Shown: piece by piece, positions 23,816 to 32,493 of the stretch
How positions within the stretch are numbered: the first letter of the stretch is position 1
Layout of the letters: every line of letters starts with the position of its first letter
NCBI RefSeq assembly: GCF_001668615.1
Contig: NZ_LZMC01000101.1
Coordinates: forward strand, 1 to 48,141
Source: Mycobacterium sp. 1274761.0
GTDB taxonomy: Bacteria > Actinomycetota > Actinomycetes > Mycobacteriales > Mycobacteriaceae
Length of the DNA stretch: 48,141 nt
Reading direction: 5' to 3'
The notes under the pieces: generated by a model
The model's database searches: none
What the model was told of the DNA's origin: nothing
Seen by the model: only the letters and a program-made list of their open reading frames with translations
Made by a program: the position numbers and the translations under genes

Positions 23816-24451
23816 ATGCCGCATACGGCGAGCCGGGGCCCGGGACGCCCGCCAGCAGCGAAGGCTGCCGAAACACGTGAGCGCATTCTGCGTGCCGCGC
23901 GGGAAGTGTTCAGCGAACTCGGCTACGACGCGGCCACTTTTCAGGCGATCGCGATCCGCGCCGATCTGACGCGCCCCGCCATTAACCACTATTTCGCCAG
24001 CAAACGGTTGCTGTACCGAGAAGTAGTGGAACAGACCAACGCGATGGTGTTCAGCGCGGGCATGGAGAAGGCGCAGTCGCAGCCCACCTTGCTCGGTCGG
24101 CTGTCAGCGTTCTTCTCCGCGGCCATGCAGGCCGACAGCGAGGACCGTTCGGCTGCAGCATTTCTCGTGACGTCGGTGCTGGAGGGGCAGCGGCATCCCG
24201 AGCTGCGCAGCGACGACCAGGACCCCATGCGCAATTCGCGGGCGTTCGTGTCGTGGGCGGTCAACGACGCCATCCAGAAAAGTGAGCTGACCACCGACAC
24301 CGACGTCCCGCAATTGGTCGAGATGCTCGTAGCGGTGATCTGGGGCATGGGCTTCTATGCCGGCTATGTCGGTTCGCACCAAGAGCTCGAGACGATCGTG
24401 GACACGCTCGAGTTGCTGCTGGCCAACAAGCTTTGGAAGTTAGCCGAGTAA
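23816..24451 (+). CDS. TetR family regulator
   Basis: About 211 residues from ATG 23816 (MPHTASRGPGRPPAAKAAET); an upstream in-frame extension is not needed. The RGPGRPP arm is an AT-hook-like basic tail, followed by ERILRAAREVFSELGYDAAT and the HTH FQAIAIRADLTRPAINHYFA. The C-terminal domain is a generic TetR ligand domain. It lies 90 bp upstream of, and reads towards, the tandem methyltransferase genes, and from memory a TetR gene (Rv0144) also precedes the orthologous methyltransferases in M. tuberculosis. Confidence 0.88.
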   Translation: MPHTASRGPGRPPAAKAAETRERILRAAREVFSELGYDAATFQAIAIRADLTRPAINHYFASKRLLYREVVEQTNAMVFSAGMEKAQSQPTLLGRLSAFFSAAMQADSEDRSAAAFLVTSVLEGQRHPELRSDDQDPMRNSRAFVSWAVNDAIQKSELTTDTDVPQLVEMLVAVIWGMGFYAGYVGSHQELETIVDTLELLLANKLWKLAE

Positions 24452-24496
24452 CACTCCCTGGCAATTTGCTGTATGACCTGGGGTGATGTGTGCCAC

Positions 24497-24532
24497 ATAT
24501 GCATATAGATTAGCTAAGTTATTCGGTACATT
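24497..24532 (+). promoter_or_regulatory. AT-rich promoter region with nested palindromes before the methyltransferase pair
   Basis: In a GC-rich setting this short AT-rich stretch holds ATATGCATAT (24497-24506) and TTAGCTAA (24510-24517), both perfect palindromes, and TACATT (24527-24532) as a -10 candidate 9 nt before the ATG at 24542. The palindromes fall in the -35 region, where the neighbouring TetR could bind. Confidence 0.45.
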
Positions 24533-24541
24533 GCTCAGGAC

Positions 24542-25501
24542 ATGACTGATCTGCATGAAGCCCCCTCCGCCCGTACCAACGACGACACCTGGGACATCAC
24601 CGAAAGTGTCGGCGCAACCGCGCTGGGAGTTGCCGCTGCACGCGCAGTCGAGACTGCCCGCGACGATGCCCTGATCCGCGACGAGTTCGCTTACCTCCTT
24701 GTCTCCGCCGCAGGCCCGCAGTGGGCCCAGATGGCCAGCGCCGATCCGCACTGGGTGGCCGAGGACGAGGAGTTCCGCCGGCTGCACGAGATGTCGCGCG
24801 ACTACCAGGCCGTGCGCACCCACTACTTCGATGAGTTCTTCGCCACCGCGATGCGGGCAGGCATCCGCCAGGTCGTCATCCTGGCCGCGGGTTTGGACTC
24901 CCGCGCTTACCGATTGCAGTGGCCGGCCGGCACCACCGTCTTCGAGATCGACCAGCCCAAGGTTCTGGAGTACAAGACCAGGACGCTGAACGCACACGGC
25001 GCCCAGCCGCGGGCGCGGCGCGTTCCGGTCGCCGTCGATCTTCGCAACGACTGGCCCGCGGCGTTGACGGCCGCCGGATTCGACGCCGCCCAGCCGACGG
25101 CCTGGCTTGCCGAGGGACTTTTGCCATATCTGCCCGCCGATGCGCAGGACCGACTTTTCGAACTCGTCACCACTCACAGCGTCCCCGGCAGCCGGATCGC
25201 GGTCGAGGCGTTCAGCATGGACCTGACCGACCAGGCCGAGCAGGACCGCATGGCGCGCCGGGAACGCACCGCCCGGATGCGAGAGTTGTCGGGCATCGAC
25301 ATCGACGTGGACACTCTGACCTACACCGACGCCGACCGGGCCGACGCTGCACGCTGGCTGGCTGAGCACGGGTGGCGCGTCGACGCGGTCCCGAGCGAGG
25401 ACGAAATGACGCGGCTGGGCAGGCCGGTGCCCGACTACGAAGCCGAAGAGATTGCATCCAGCACGCTGCTGCTTGCAGAACTAGCCGAGGAGACGCGATG
25501 A
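24542..25501 (+). CDS. SAM-dependent methyltransferase (TIGR00027/LCMT-like), first of a pair
   Basis: The 319-residue protein belongs to the mycobacterial family of putative SAM-dependent methyltransferases (TIGR00027, related to leucine carboxyl methyltransferases). The SAM-binding region is VVILAAGLDSRAYRLQWP, followed by VFEIDQPKVLEYK with the acidic residue for the SAM ribose and AWLAEGLLPYLPADAQDRLF. The N-terminus TNDDTWDITESVGATALGVA is typical of the family. Its stop overlaps the start of a paralogue by 4 bp. By position and sequence type the pair looks like Rv0145/Rv0146. Methyl acceptor unknown. Confidence 0.9.
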   Translation: MTDLHEAPSARTNDDTWDITESVGATALGVAAARAVETARDDALIRDEFAYLLVSAAGPQWAQMASADPHWVAEDEEFRRLHEMSRDYQAVRTHYFDEFFATAMRAGIRQVVILAAGLDSRAYRLQWPAGTTVFEIDQPKVLEYKTRTLNAHGAQPRARRVPVAVDLRNDWPAALTAAGFDAAQPTAWLAEGLLPYLPADAQDRLFELVTTHSVPGSRIAVEAFSMDLTDQAEQDRMARRERTARMRELSGIDIDVDTLTYTDADRADAARWLAEHGWRVDAVPSEDEMTRLGRPVPDYEAEEIASSTLLLAELAEETR

Positions 25502-26430
25502 GCTCACTGCGCACCCACGACGACACTTGGGACATCGCCACCAGCGTCGGCACCACGGCCGTGATGGTCGCCGCGGCGCGGGCCGCCGAGACCGAGCAGG
25601 ACAACCCGCTGATCACCGACCCCTACGCGCAGATGTTGGTGGCTGACTCGGGTACCGGGATGTGGACGACCATGCTCGACGAGGCCGTCGTCGAGAAGGC
25701 CGTGGCCATCGACCCAGAGGTCGGCGCGATCTTCCAACACATGCGTAACTACCAGGCGGTGCGCACGCACTTCTTCGACGCACACTTCGCGCGCGCAACC
25801 GGAGCGGGCATCCGGCAGATCGTGATCCTGGCCTCGGGGCTGGATTCACGGGCCTACCGCATCGATTGGCCGGAGAACACCACAGTCTTCGAGATCGACC
25901 AGCCCAAGGTGCTCGAGTACAAGGCCGCAACGCTGGCCGCCAACGGCGTGCAACCGCGGGCCGAGCTGCACCGGGTGCCGGTGGATCTGCGCAATGACTG
26001 GCCGGCAGCGTTGCGCGCCAATGGTTTTGATCCCAGCCAGCCCACCGCGTGGCTCGCCGAAGGGCTGCTGATGTATCTGCCCGCCGACGCTCAGGACCGG
26101 CTGTTTTCGTTGATCACCGAGCTGAGTGCCCCCGGCAGCCGCATCGCGGCCGAGGCCGTGGGCGTGCGCTCCGAGGAGCGGCGAGCGCAGATGCAGGCGC
26201 GGTTCGACAGGATCGCCGACGAGCTCGGCATCGTGCGCGAGTTCGACGTGCAGGAGTTGATGTACAACGACCCGGACCGGGCCAACGTCGCCGAGTGGCT
26301 GAATACGCACGGGTGGCGCGCCACCGCGATCACCTCACAGGACGAGATGTGCCGCCTCGGTCGCTACGTCGAGCTGGCCGACGCCGAGGACGACGCGTTC
26401 GCCACCTTCACCACCGCCGAGAGGCTGTGA
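25498..26430 (+). CDS. SAM-dependent methyltransferase (TIGR00027/LCMT-like), second of a pair
   Basis: 310 residues from ATG 25498 (MSSLRTHDDTWDIATSVGTT), overlapping the previous stop by 4 bp. It is a tandem paralogue of the preceding gene, with IVILASGLDSRAYRIDWPEN and VFEIDQPKVLEYKAAT nearly identical in layout, but it differs in the C-terminal third. A local duplication is the obvious origin. The two are co-translated; whether they form a heterodimer is not known. Confidence 0.9.
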   Translation: MSSLRTHDDTWDIATSVGTTAVMVAAARAAETEQDNPLITDPYAQMLVADSGTGMWTTMLDEAVVEKAVAIDPEVGAIFQHMRNYQAVRTHFFDAHFARATGAGIRQIVILASGLDSRAYRIDWPENTTVFEIDQPKVLEYKAATLAANGVQPRAELHRVPVDLRNDWPAALRANGFDPSQPTAWLAEGLLMYLPADAQDRLFSLITELSAPGSRIAAEAVGVRSEERRAQMQARFDRIADELGIVREFDVQELMYNDPDRANVAEWLNTHGWRATAITSQDEMCRLGRYVELADAEDDAFATFTTAERL

Positions 26431-26462
26431 CGGGCCCTTCTAGCGAGCCCAGCTGATCTGGT

Positions 26463-26468
26463 TAGGAT
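26463..26468 (+). promoter_or_regulatory. Predicted -10 element of the aldehyde dehydrogenase gene
   Basis: TAGGAT fits TANNNT and lies about 55 bp before the ATG, which has its own Shine-Dalgarno (aggaagga). The gene may thus start a new transcript after the methyltransferases. Confidence 0.4.
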
Positions 26469-26523
26469 CGGGGCAAACGGGGAGCAGCGATCAACGCGCC
26501 TCGGGTCAGGAAGGACACCCGTC

Positions 26524-27942
26524 ATGACCACCGATTCGATTCCTCAGCCCGCGCCCGCAGTGCCCGCCCCCACCGCGCCCGACATTCCGGCGACCGTCGC
26601 GCGGCTGCGCAGAACCTTCGCCTCCGGCCGCACCCGCAGCATCGATTGGCGTAAGCAGCAGTTGCTGGCCATCGAGAAGATGATGGTCGAGAACGAGCCG
26701 GCCATCGCCGCCGCGCTGGAACAGGATCTCGGCCGCAACAAGTTCGAGGCCTGGCTGGCCGATATCGCCAGCACCGCAGGGGAGGCGAAGGACGCCGCGA
26801 AGAACGTCAAGAAATGGACCCGCAGGCGCTACCGCCTGCTGGAGATGTCGCAGCTGCCCGGTCGCGGCTGGGTCGAATATGAGCCGTACGGCACCGTGCT
26901 GGTCATCGGGGCGTGGAACTTCCCGTTCGTCTTGACCCTGGGACCGGCGGTCGGCGCTATCGCCGCGGGCAACACCGTCGTCCTCAAGCCCTCCGAGGTC
27001 TGCCCGGCTTCGTCGGCGCTGATGGCCGAACTCGTGCCCCGCTACCTCGACAACGACGCGGTCGCCGTCATCGAAGGCGACGGCTCGGTGAGTCAGGAGC
27101 TCATCGCACAGGGCTTCGACCACATCTGCTTCACCGGAGGCACCGAGATCGGCCGGAAGGTCTACGAGGGCGCCGCGCCGCACCTCACCCCGGTGACGCT
27201 GGAGCTGGGCGGCAAGAGCCCGGTGATCGTGGCCGCCGACGCCGACGTCGACGTCGCCGCCAAGCGGATCGCCTGGACCAAGCTGATCAACTCCGGCCAG
27301 ATCTGCATCGCACCGGATTATGTGCTGGCCGACGCCAAGATCCGTGACGAGTTGGTCGACAAGATCAAAGACGCCATCACGACATTCGAAGCGCAAAACC
27401 CAAGCGGTAAAAGGATAGTCAACGAGCGGCACTTCGAGCGGCTGACCTCGGCATTGGCCGCGACCAAGGGAACGATCGCCGTCGGCGGCGGCTCGGATGA
27501 GTCGTCGATCTCCATCCAGCCGACGGTGGTGGTCGACCCCGATCCCGCCGAGCCGCTGATGACCGACGAAATCTTCGGTCCGATCCTGCCGATCGTGACG
27601 GTGGAAAACATCGACGACGCAATCGGTTTCGTCAACTCGCGGCCGAAGCCGCTGGCGGCATACCTGTTCACCAAGGCCAAGAACATCCGTGAACGCGTTA
27701 TCAAGGATGTCTCCGCGGGCGGCATGGTGATCAACCATCTGCTGTTCCATTTCGCGACCAACAAGCTGCCGTTCGGTGGTGTCGGACCGTCGGGAATGGG
27801 CGCCTACCACGGCAAGTTCGGGTTCGAGCAGTTCAGTCACAAAAAGACCGTGATGACCAAGCCGACCCGACCCGACGTCGGAGCGTTCATCTACCCCCCG
27901 TATACAGAGAAGGCTTTGAAGCTCGCCAAACGTCTGTTCTAG
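26524..27942 (+). CDS. Aldehyde dehydrogenase (ALDH3-like)
   Basis: The 472-residue protein is an NAD(P)+-dependent aldehyde dehydrogenase of the class-3 type (Rv0147-like by context). N132 in GAWNFP, the base E227 in LELGGKSP and the nucleophile C261 in SGQICIAPDY are all present, and LPFGGVGPSGMGAYHG marks the C-terminal region. A strong ribosome site (aggaagga) precedes the ATG. It is followed after 12 bp by an SDR gene and then a quinone-reductase-like gene, an arrangement kept in mycobacteria. Such enzymes oxidise fatty or aromatic aldehydes; the substrate here is unknown. Confidence 0.93.
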   Translation: MTTDSIPQPAPAVPAPTAPDIPATVARLRRTFASGRTRSIDWRKQQLLAIEKMMVENEPAIAAALEQDLGRNKFEAWLADIASTAGEAKDAAKNVKKWTRRRYRLLEMSQLPGRGWVEYEPYGTVLVIGAWNFPFVLTLGPAVGAIAAGNTVVLKPSEVCPASSALMAELVPRYLDNDAVAVIEGDGSVSQELIAQGFDHICFTGGTEIGRKVYEGAAPHLTPVTLELGGKSPVIVAADADVDVAAKRIAWTKLINSGQICIAPDYVLADAKIRDELVDKIKDAITTFEAQNPSGKRIVNERHFERLTSALAATKGTIAVGGGSDESSISIQPTVVVDPDPAEPLMTDEIFGPILPIVTVENIDDAIGFVNSRPKPLAAYLFTKAKNIRERVIKDVSAGGMVINHLLFHFATNKLPFGGVGPSGMGAYHGKFGFEQFSHKKTVMTKPTRPDVGAFIYPPYTEKALKLAKRLF

Positions 27943-27954
27943 AAAGGAACGTCA

Positions 27955-28821
27955 GTGCCAGGAGTGCAGGATCGCGTCATCGTCGTCACCGGAGCGGGCG
28001 GCGGGCTCGGCCGCGAATACGCCCTGACCCTCGCCAGGGAGGGCGCCAGCGTCGTCGTCAACGACCTCGGTGGCGCACGTGACGGGACCGGCGCCGGCCA
28101 CAACATGGCCGACGAGGTGGTCAAGGAGATCCGCGACGCCGGTGGCCGCGCGGTGGCCAACTATGACAGCGTCGCCGAGACAGAGGGCGCGGAGAACATC
28201 ATCAAGACCGCGCTCGACGAGTTCGGCAAGGTCGACGGCGTGATCAGCAACGCGGGCATCCTGCGCGACGGCACGTTCCACAAGATGGAGTTCGCCAACT
28301 GGGACGCGGTGTTGAAGGTGCACCTGTACGGCGGCTACAACGTGATCCGCGCCGCCTGGCCGCACTTCCGCGAGCAAAGCTACGGCCGCGTCGTCGTCGC
28401 CACCTCGACCAGCGGGCTGTTCGGCAACTTCGGCCAGGCCAATTACGGTGCCGCCAAATTGGGTCTGGTCGGCCTGATCAACACGCTGGCGCAAGAGGGC
28501 GCGAAGTACAACATCAAGACCAACGCCGTGGCACCGATCGCCGCCACCCGGATGACGCAGGACATCCTGCCGCCCGAGGTGTTCGAAAAGCTCACGCCGG
28601 AGTACGTGGCACCGGTGGTGGCCTATCTCGTCAGCGAGGAAAACCAGGAGAGCGCAGCGGTTTTCATTGTCGGCGGCGGCAAAGTACAACGGGCAGCGCT
28701 GTTCCAGAACGAAGGCGTGACGTTCAAAGACGGGGTGCCGTCGGTCGACGACATCGCCGCCAAGTGGGGCGAGATCACCGATCTGTCCGCCGCGCAGCGG
28801 GCCACGTTCAGCCTGGGCTGA
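27955..28821 (+). CDS. Short-chain dehydrogenase/reductase, multifunctional-enzyme (17-beta-HSD4) type
   Basis: 288 residues from GTG, with aaaggaa as ribosome site. The Rossmann motif TGAGGGLG (12-19), the NAG motif (99-101) and the catalytic set S153, Y164 and K168 (ANYGAAK) are intact. NDLGGARDGTGAGHNMADEV (36-55) is characteristic of the 3-hydroxyacyl-CoA dehydrogenase domain of peroxisomal multifunctional enzyme 2 and matches Rv0148. It probably oxidises 3-hydroxyacyl-CoA intermediates of a fatty acid or steroid side chain. It lies between aldehyde dehydrogenase and quinone reductase genes in one operon. Confidence 0.92.
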   Translation: MPGVQDRVIVVTGAGGGLGREYALTLAREGASVVVNDLGGARDGTGAGHNMADEVVKEIRDAGGRAVANYDSVAETEGAENIIKTALDEFGKVDGVISNAGILRDGTFHKMEFANWDAVLKVHLYGGYNVIRAAWPHFREQSYGRVVVATSTSGLFGNFGQANYGAAKLGLVGLINTLAQEGAKYNIKTNAVAPIAATRMTQDILPPEVFEKLTPEYVAPVVAYLVSEENQESAAVFIVGGGKVQRAALFQNEGVTFKDGVPSVDDIAAKWGEITDLSAAQRATFSLG

Positions 28822-28831
28822 TCACGCCTAC

Positions 28832-29794
28832 ATGAAAGCGCTTGTCGCGCGGGAGCTTTCCGGGCCGGCAGGGCTGGACTTCGCTGATGTCCCCGATGTC
28901 GGCGGCGACGACGCGATCGTCGTCGACGTCGGAGCAGCCGGTGTGAGCTTTCCAGACCTGCTGCTTCTGCGCGGTGAGTACCAAATGCGGCTGGAGCCGC
29001 CGTTCATCCCGGGCATGGAGGTCGCCGGGGTGGTGCGGTCGGCACCGTATGAGTCCGAATTCAAACCGGGCCAACGGGTGACGGCGTTGTCGATGCTGGG
29101 TGGGTGGGCCGAACGGGTTGTCGTGCCGGCATCGAACCTCACCGCGACACCGGACGAACTCGACGACGCCGAGGCCGTCGCGCTGCTCGGCAACTACCAG
29201 ACCATGTATTTCGCGCTGGCCAAACGCGGCGCGCTGCGACCGGGTGAGACGGTGCTCGTGTTGGGGTCCGCCGGTGGGGTCGGTACCGCAGCGATCCAGA
29301 TCGCAAAGGCGTTGGGCGCCAAGGTCATCGCAATGGTGCATCGTCGGCAGGCGCTCGAGTTCGTCGAGTCGCTGGGGCCAGACGTGGTGCTACCGCTGGC
29401 CGATGGCTGGTTGCAGACGGTGAAGGACCACACCGACGGCCGCGGCGTCGACCTGGTCGTCGACCCGATCGGCGGCGAGGCGTTCGACGATGCGGTCCGC
29501 GCGCTTGACACCGAAGGCCGGCTGCTGGTGATCGGCTTTGCAGCAGGCGGCATTCCGACCGTGAAGGTCAACCGGCTGCTGCTCCGCAATATCAGCGTGG
29601 TCGGTGTCGGCTACGGCGAATACGTCAACCGCAAGCCGGGATCGCAGTCGGTGTTCGAATTCGGTGTCGGCCAGCTGGTCAAGGCAGGGCTGCGGCCACC
29701 GCGGCCGCAGCGATATCCGCTCGCCGAGGGCGCCGCCGCGCTGCAGAGCCTCGCCGACGGCAGGGTTCTGGGCAAGGTGGTGCTGGTGCCGTGA
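28832..29794 (+). CDS. NADPH:quinone oxidoreductase family protein (MDR superfamily)
   Basis: The 320-residue protein is a zinc-lacking medium-chain dehydrogenase/reductase. The N-terminal GroES-like half has FPDLLLLRGEY and PPFIPGMEVAG, and the NADPH-binding motif is GSAGGVG (145-151), followed by VIAMVHRR. By position after the SDR gene it corresponds to Rv0149. It begins 10 bp after the SDR stop. Related enzymes reduce quinones or enoyl groups; the true substrate in this operon is not known. Confidence 0.9.
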   Translation: MKALVARELSGPAGLDFADVPDVGGDDAIVVDVGAAGVSFPDLLLLRGEYQMRLEPPFIPGMEVAGVVRSAPYESEFKPGQRVTALSMLGGWAERVVVPASNLTATPDELDDAEAVALLGNYQTMYFALAKRGALRPGETVLVLGSAGGVGTAAIQIAKALGAKVIAMVHRRQALEFVESLGPDVVLPLADGWLQTVKDHTDGRGVDLVVDPIGGEAFDDAVRALDTEGRLLVIGFAAGGIPTVKVNRLLLRNISVVGVGYGEYVNRKPGSQSVFEFGVGQLVKAGLRPPRPQRYPLAEGAAALQSLADGRVLGKVVLVP

Positions 29795-29822
29795 TGAGCG
29801 CTTGCGCGAAGAACCAACGACG

Positions 29823-30557
29823 ATGAGCCTGAAAGCGTTGGCGTTCGACGTATTCGGAACGGTCGTCGATTGGCGTTCGAGCATCATTCGCGAGCTGACG
29901 GACTTCGGCCGCGCGCACGGTCTCGACGCGGACTGGGCGGCCATGGCCGACGAGTGGCGGCGCGGGTATGCCCCGGCGATGGAGCGGGTGCGGCGGGGTG
30001 ATCTGCCGTGGACCCGCATCGACGACCTGCACCGGATGATCCTCGACGAGCTGCTCGCGAAAGCCGGGATCACCGGGCTGGCCGAGGCGGATGTCGAGCA
30101 CCTCAACCGGGCCTGGCACCGGCTCGATCCGTGGCCGGACAGCGTCGCGGGCCTGACGCGGCTCAAGGAGCGATTCGTCATCACCACGCTGTCGAACGGC
30201 AACGTGTCGCTGCTGACCAACATGGCCAAACGTGCAAGGCTGCCGTGGGATTGCGTGCTCTCCGCCGAACTGTTTCACCACTACAAGCCCGACCGCGAGG
30301 CCTACCTCGGCTGCGCCGACCTCCTCGGCGTGCGGCCCGATGAGCTGATGCTGGTCGCCGCCCATCCCTTCGACCTGCGTGCCGCGGGCGGCGCCGGGCT
30401 CAAGACAGCCTACGTCGCACGGCCGCTGGAGTACGGCCCGAATCAGCGGCAGCACAGGTTCGATGACGACGAATTCGACGTCACGGCAACGGATTTGCTC
30501 GATCTCGCCGGGAAGTTGGGCTGCGCAGAACTCGGCGTAGCGTGGAGGGGTGACTGA
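29823..30557 (+). CDS. Haloacid dehalogenase-like hydrolase, type II
   Basis: 244 residues from ATG 29823. HAD motif I is FDVFGTVVDW with the nucleophile D9, motif II is TTLSNGN with S124/N125, motif III is HHYKPD with K155, and the last acidic motif is HPFDLRAAG. The sequence between them (RRGDLPWTRIDDLH, DPWPDS) is typical of type II 2-haloacid dehalogenases, though many such proteins are general phosphatases. It follows the quinone reductase gene after 28 bp and its end overlaps the region of the next start. Confidence 0.85.
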   Translation: MSLKALAFDVFGTVVDWRSSIIRELTDFGRAHGLDADWAAMADEWRRGYAPAMERVRRGDLPWTRIDDLHRMILDELLAKAGITGLAEADVEHLNRAWHRLDPWPDSVAGLTRLKERFVITTLSNGNVSLLTNMAKRARLPWDCVLSAELFHHYKPDREAYLGCADLLGVRPDELMLVAAHPFDLRAAGGAGLKTAYVARPLEYGPNQRQHRFDDDEFDVTATDLLDLAGKLGCAELGVAWRGD

Positions 30558-30561
30558 TCAA

Positions 30562-31299
30562 ATGACCACCGACGTGCCGCCTGCACTGCGCCGGGCACTG
30601 GACCTGCTCGCTTATCCGCCAGCCGAACCAGACGTCAGCTCGGGCTACCTCGACCTGCTCGGTGCCTTGCCCGAGGCGGATGTCGCGCCCTCGAAGAACA
30701 CGGGTCTGATCCAGGCGGCGTGGGCGTCGGAGCTGGGCTCGCTGTTTTATGACAACGCGCAGGCTTTCGCGCGCAAGGTCGTCAGCGCCTGGCAGTTGCC
30801 GATCGACTGGCTGAGCATTCCCTCCGGCGGCACCATCCTTGACGTGGGCAGCGGGCCCGGCAACATCACCGCATCGCTGGCCCGCGCGGCAGGCCCCGAC
30901 GGTTTGGCACTCGGAGTGGACATCTCCGAGCCAATGCTGGCCCGCGCGGTGCGCGCCGCGGCAGCGCCCAACGTGGGCTTCCTCCGCGCGGACGCGCAGC
31001 AGCTGCCCTTCCGCGACAAGACGTTCGACGCGGCCGTCTCGCTGGCGGTGCTGCAGCTGATCCCGAACCCGACGACGACGGTGGCCGAGATCGCGCGGGT
31101 GCTCAAAGCCGGCGGCCGTGTGGCGGTCATGGTGCCGACCGCGGGCCGCGGTGGGGAGCTGCTGCGCTGGCTGCCCAACGGCGGCGCGCACTTCTTCGAC
31201 GAGGACGAGCTAGGCGACGCGTTCGAGGAGGTCGGGTTCGTCAGCGTGCGGACCAAGACGCTGGGCAACATCCAGTGGGTGCGCGGCAAGAAGGCATGA
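30562..31299 (+). CDS. Class I SAM-dependent methyltransferase
   Basis: About 245 residues from ATG 30562, chosen because ggaggg lies 12-13 nt upstream; a GTG at 30550 is the alternative but sits directly on that site. The SAM-binding motif DVGSGPGN (94-101) is followed by GVDISEPML and the conserved ADAQQLPFRDKTFD and EIARVLKAGGR, the layout of Methyltransf_11 proteins of the UbiE type. The N-terminal 85 residues are helical and not assigned. The substrate is unknown. Confidence 0.82.
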   Translation: MTTDVPPALRRALDLLAYPPAEPDVSSGYLDLLGALPEADVAPSKNTGLIQAAWASELGSLFYDNAQAFARKVVSAWQLPIDWLSIPSGGTILDVGSGPGNITASLARAAGPDGLALGVDISEPMLARAVRAAAAPNVGFLRADAQQLPFRDKTFDAAVSLAVLQLIPNPTTTVAEIARVLKAGGRVAVMVPTAGRGGELLRWLPNGGAHFFDEDELGDAFEEVGFVSVRTKTLGNIQWVRGKKA

Positions 31300-31315
31300 C
31301 CCCGATGAGCGCGCT

Positions 31316-31801
31316 GTGAACACGGGTGAAATCGTCCTCGTCGCGCTGGCCATCGCCGTCGGGATCATCGGCATCATCGTGCCGCTGCTGCCAGGAATTC
31401 TGCTGGTGTACGCGGCGATCGCGGTGTGGGCGGTGGCCGAGCACAACGTCGCCTCGTGGGTGACGCTCGGTGTGGTCACCGTGCTGATCGCCGCGACCAC
31501 TCTGATCAAGTACACGTGGCCGATGAAGCGCATGCGTTCCGCCGACGTCGGTACCACCACCCTGCTGGCGGGGGCGGTGCTGGGCATCATCGGGTTTTTC
31601 GTGATCCCGGTGCTGGGGCTCGTCATCGGGTTCGTGCTCGGCGTGTATCTGGCCGAGCTGGCGCGCCGCCGCGATCAGCGGATCGCCTGGACGTCAACGA
31701 AGCATGCGGTGAAGGGAGTCGCGCTGTCGGTCGGCGTCGAGTTGGCCGGCGCGCTTCTGGCGACTATGGCATGGGCGTTCGGTGTGTACGTAACCCAATG
31801 A
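31316..31801 (+). CDS. DUF456 family membrane protein
   Basis: The 161-residue protein is very hydrophobic, with segments at about 4-40, 47-66, 80-112 and 136-158, broken by Gly/Pro-rich turns such as IIGIIVPLLPGILLV, which is repeated in weaker form as IIGFFVIPVLGLVIG. This internal repeat is the hallmark of DUF456. Function is unknown. It starts at GTG 16 bp after the methyltransferase stop and so may be in the same transcript. Confidence 0.82.
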   Translation: MNTGEIVLVALAIAVGIIGIIVPLLPGILLVYAAIAVWAVAEHNVASWVTLGVVTVLIAATTLIKYTWPMKRMRSADVGTTTLLAGAVLGIIGFFVIPVLGLVIGFVLGVYLAELARRRDQRIAWTSTKHAVKGVALSVGVELAGALLATMAWAFGVYVTQ

Positions 31802-31881
31802 GCCAAGTTTGGCTCAGGATGATTTCGATTGAGCAAAGGTACGGCAGCTGAGCCGCGCTGCACGCCGTCGTTCTCGTCTCT

Positions 31882-32331
31882 GTGACCTTAATGTTGGCCA
31901 CTGTGGCCGCATTGAGAAACTGCCTGAAGCACCGGCGCACAGTGCTTCACGTAATCGTGGCCGCATTGATGGTCGCCGTCCTCGGCCTCGCGATAACCCC
32001 CGTATCGTACGCGGCTGCGGCCACGGCGCGGTTGATGGTGACGTCAACGTGGCAGACCGGTTTCATCGCGCGCTTCGCCATCACCAACTCGAGCTTGGTG
32101 CCGCTGACCGATTGGCGGCTTGAATTCGACTTGCCCGTAGGAGAATCCGTCTCGCACACGTGGAGCAGCACGGTGACTCGGTTCGGTACACACTATGTTC
32201 TCTCCCCCGCGAATTGGAACCGCATCATCGCACCCGGTGGTTCGGCGACAGGCGGCATGAGAGGCGTGCTGTCCGGCTCCTACTCACCGCCGACGAACTG
32301 TGTGCTCAACGGGCAGTACCCGTGCTCGTAA
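31882..32331 (+). CDS. Secreted carbohydrate-binding (CBM2) domain protein
   Basis: Up to 149 residues from GTG 31882; ATG 31891 is an alternative three codons later. A basic N-terminus is followed by a signal segment ending in a VSYA site (about residue 44), and the rest is a single CBM2-type cellulose/chitin-binding domain: STWQTGFIARFAITNSS, PLTDWRLEFDLPVGESV, SPANWNRIIAPGGS and the ending NCVLNGQYPCS. The exposed aromatic positions of this family are in part present. There is no catalytic domain, so it binds polysaccharide without cutting it. It recalls mycobacterial CBM2-only proteins such as Rv1987. Confidence 0.82.
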   Translation: MTLMLATVAALRNCLKHRRTVLHVIVAALMVAVLGLAITPVSYAAAATARLMVTSTWQTGFIARFAITNSSLVPLTDWRLEFDLPVGESVSHTWSSTVTRFGTHYVLSPANWNRIIAPGGSATGGMRGVLSGSYSPPTNCVLNGQYPCS

Positions 32332-32493
32332 GTCGGCGGGGATGCCTGCTGACGTCGCCGCATCATTGCGCGTGAGCCTCCACCCACCGCGGGGCGCGCT
32401 CCCGACAGGTCCGCAATTGATAGGGAAACACCCGATTTCTTTCACTCCATGTATCGCCCAGAGTTGCTGCATGGAACTGGAAAGGAACCGAAC

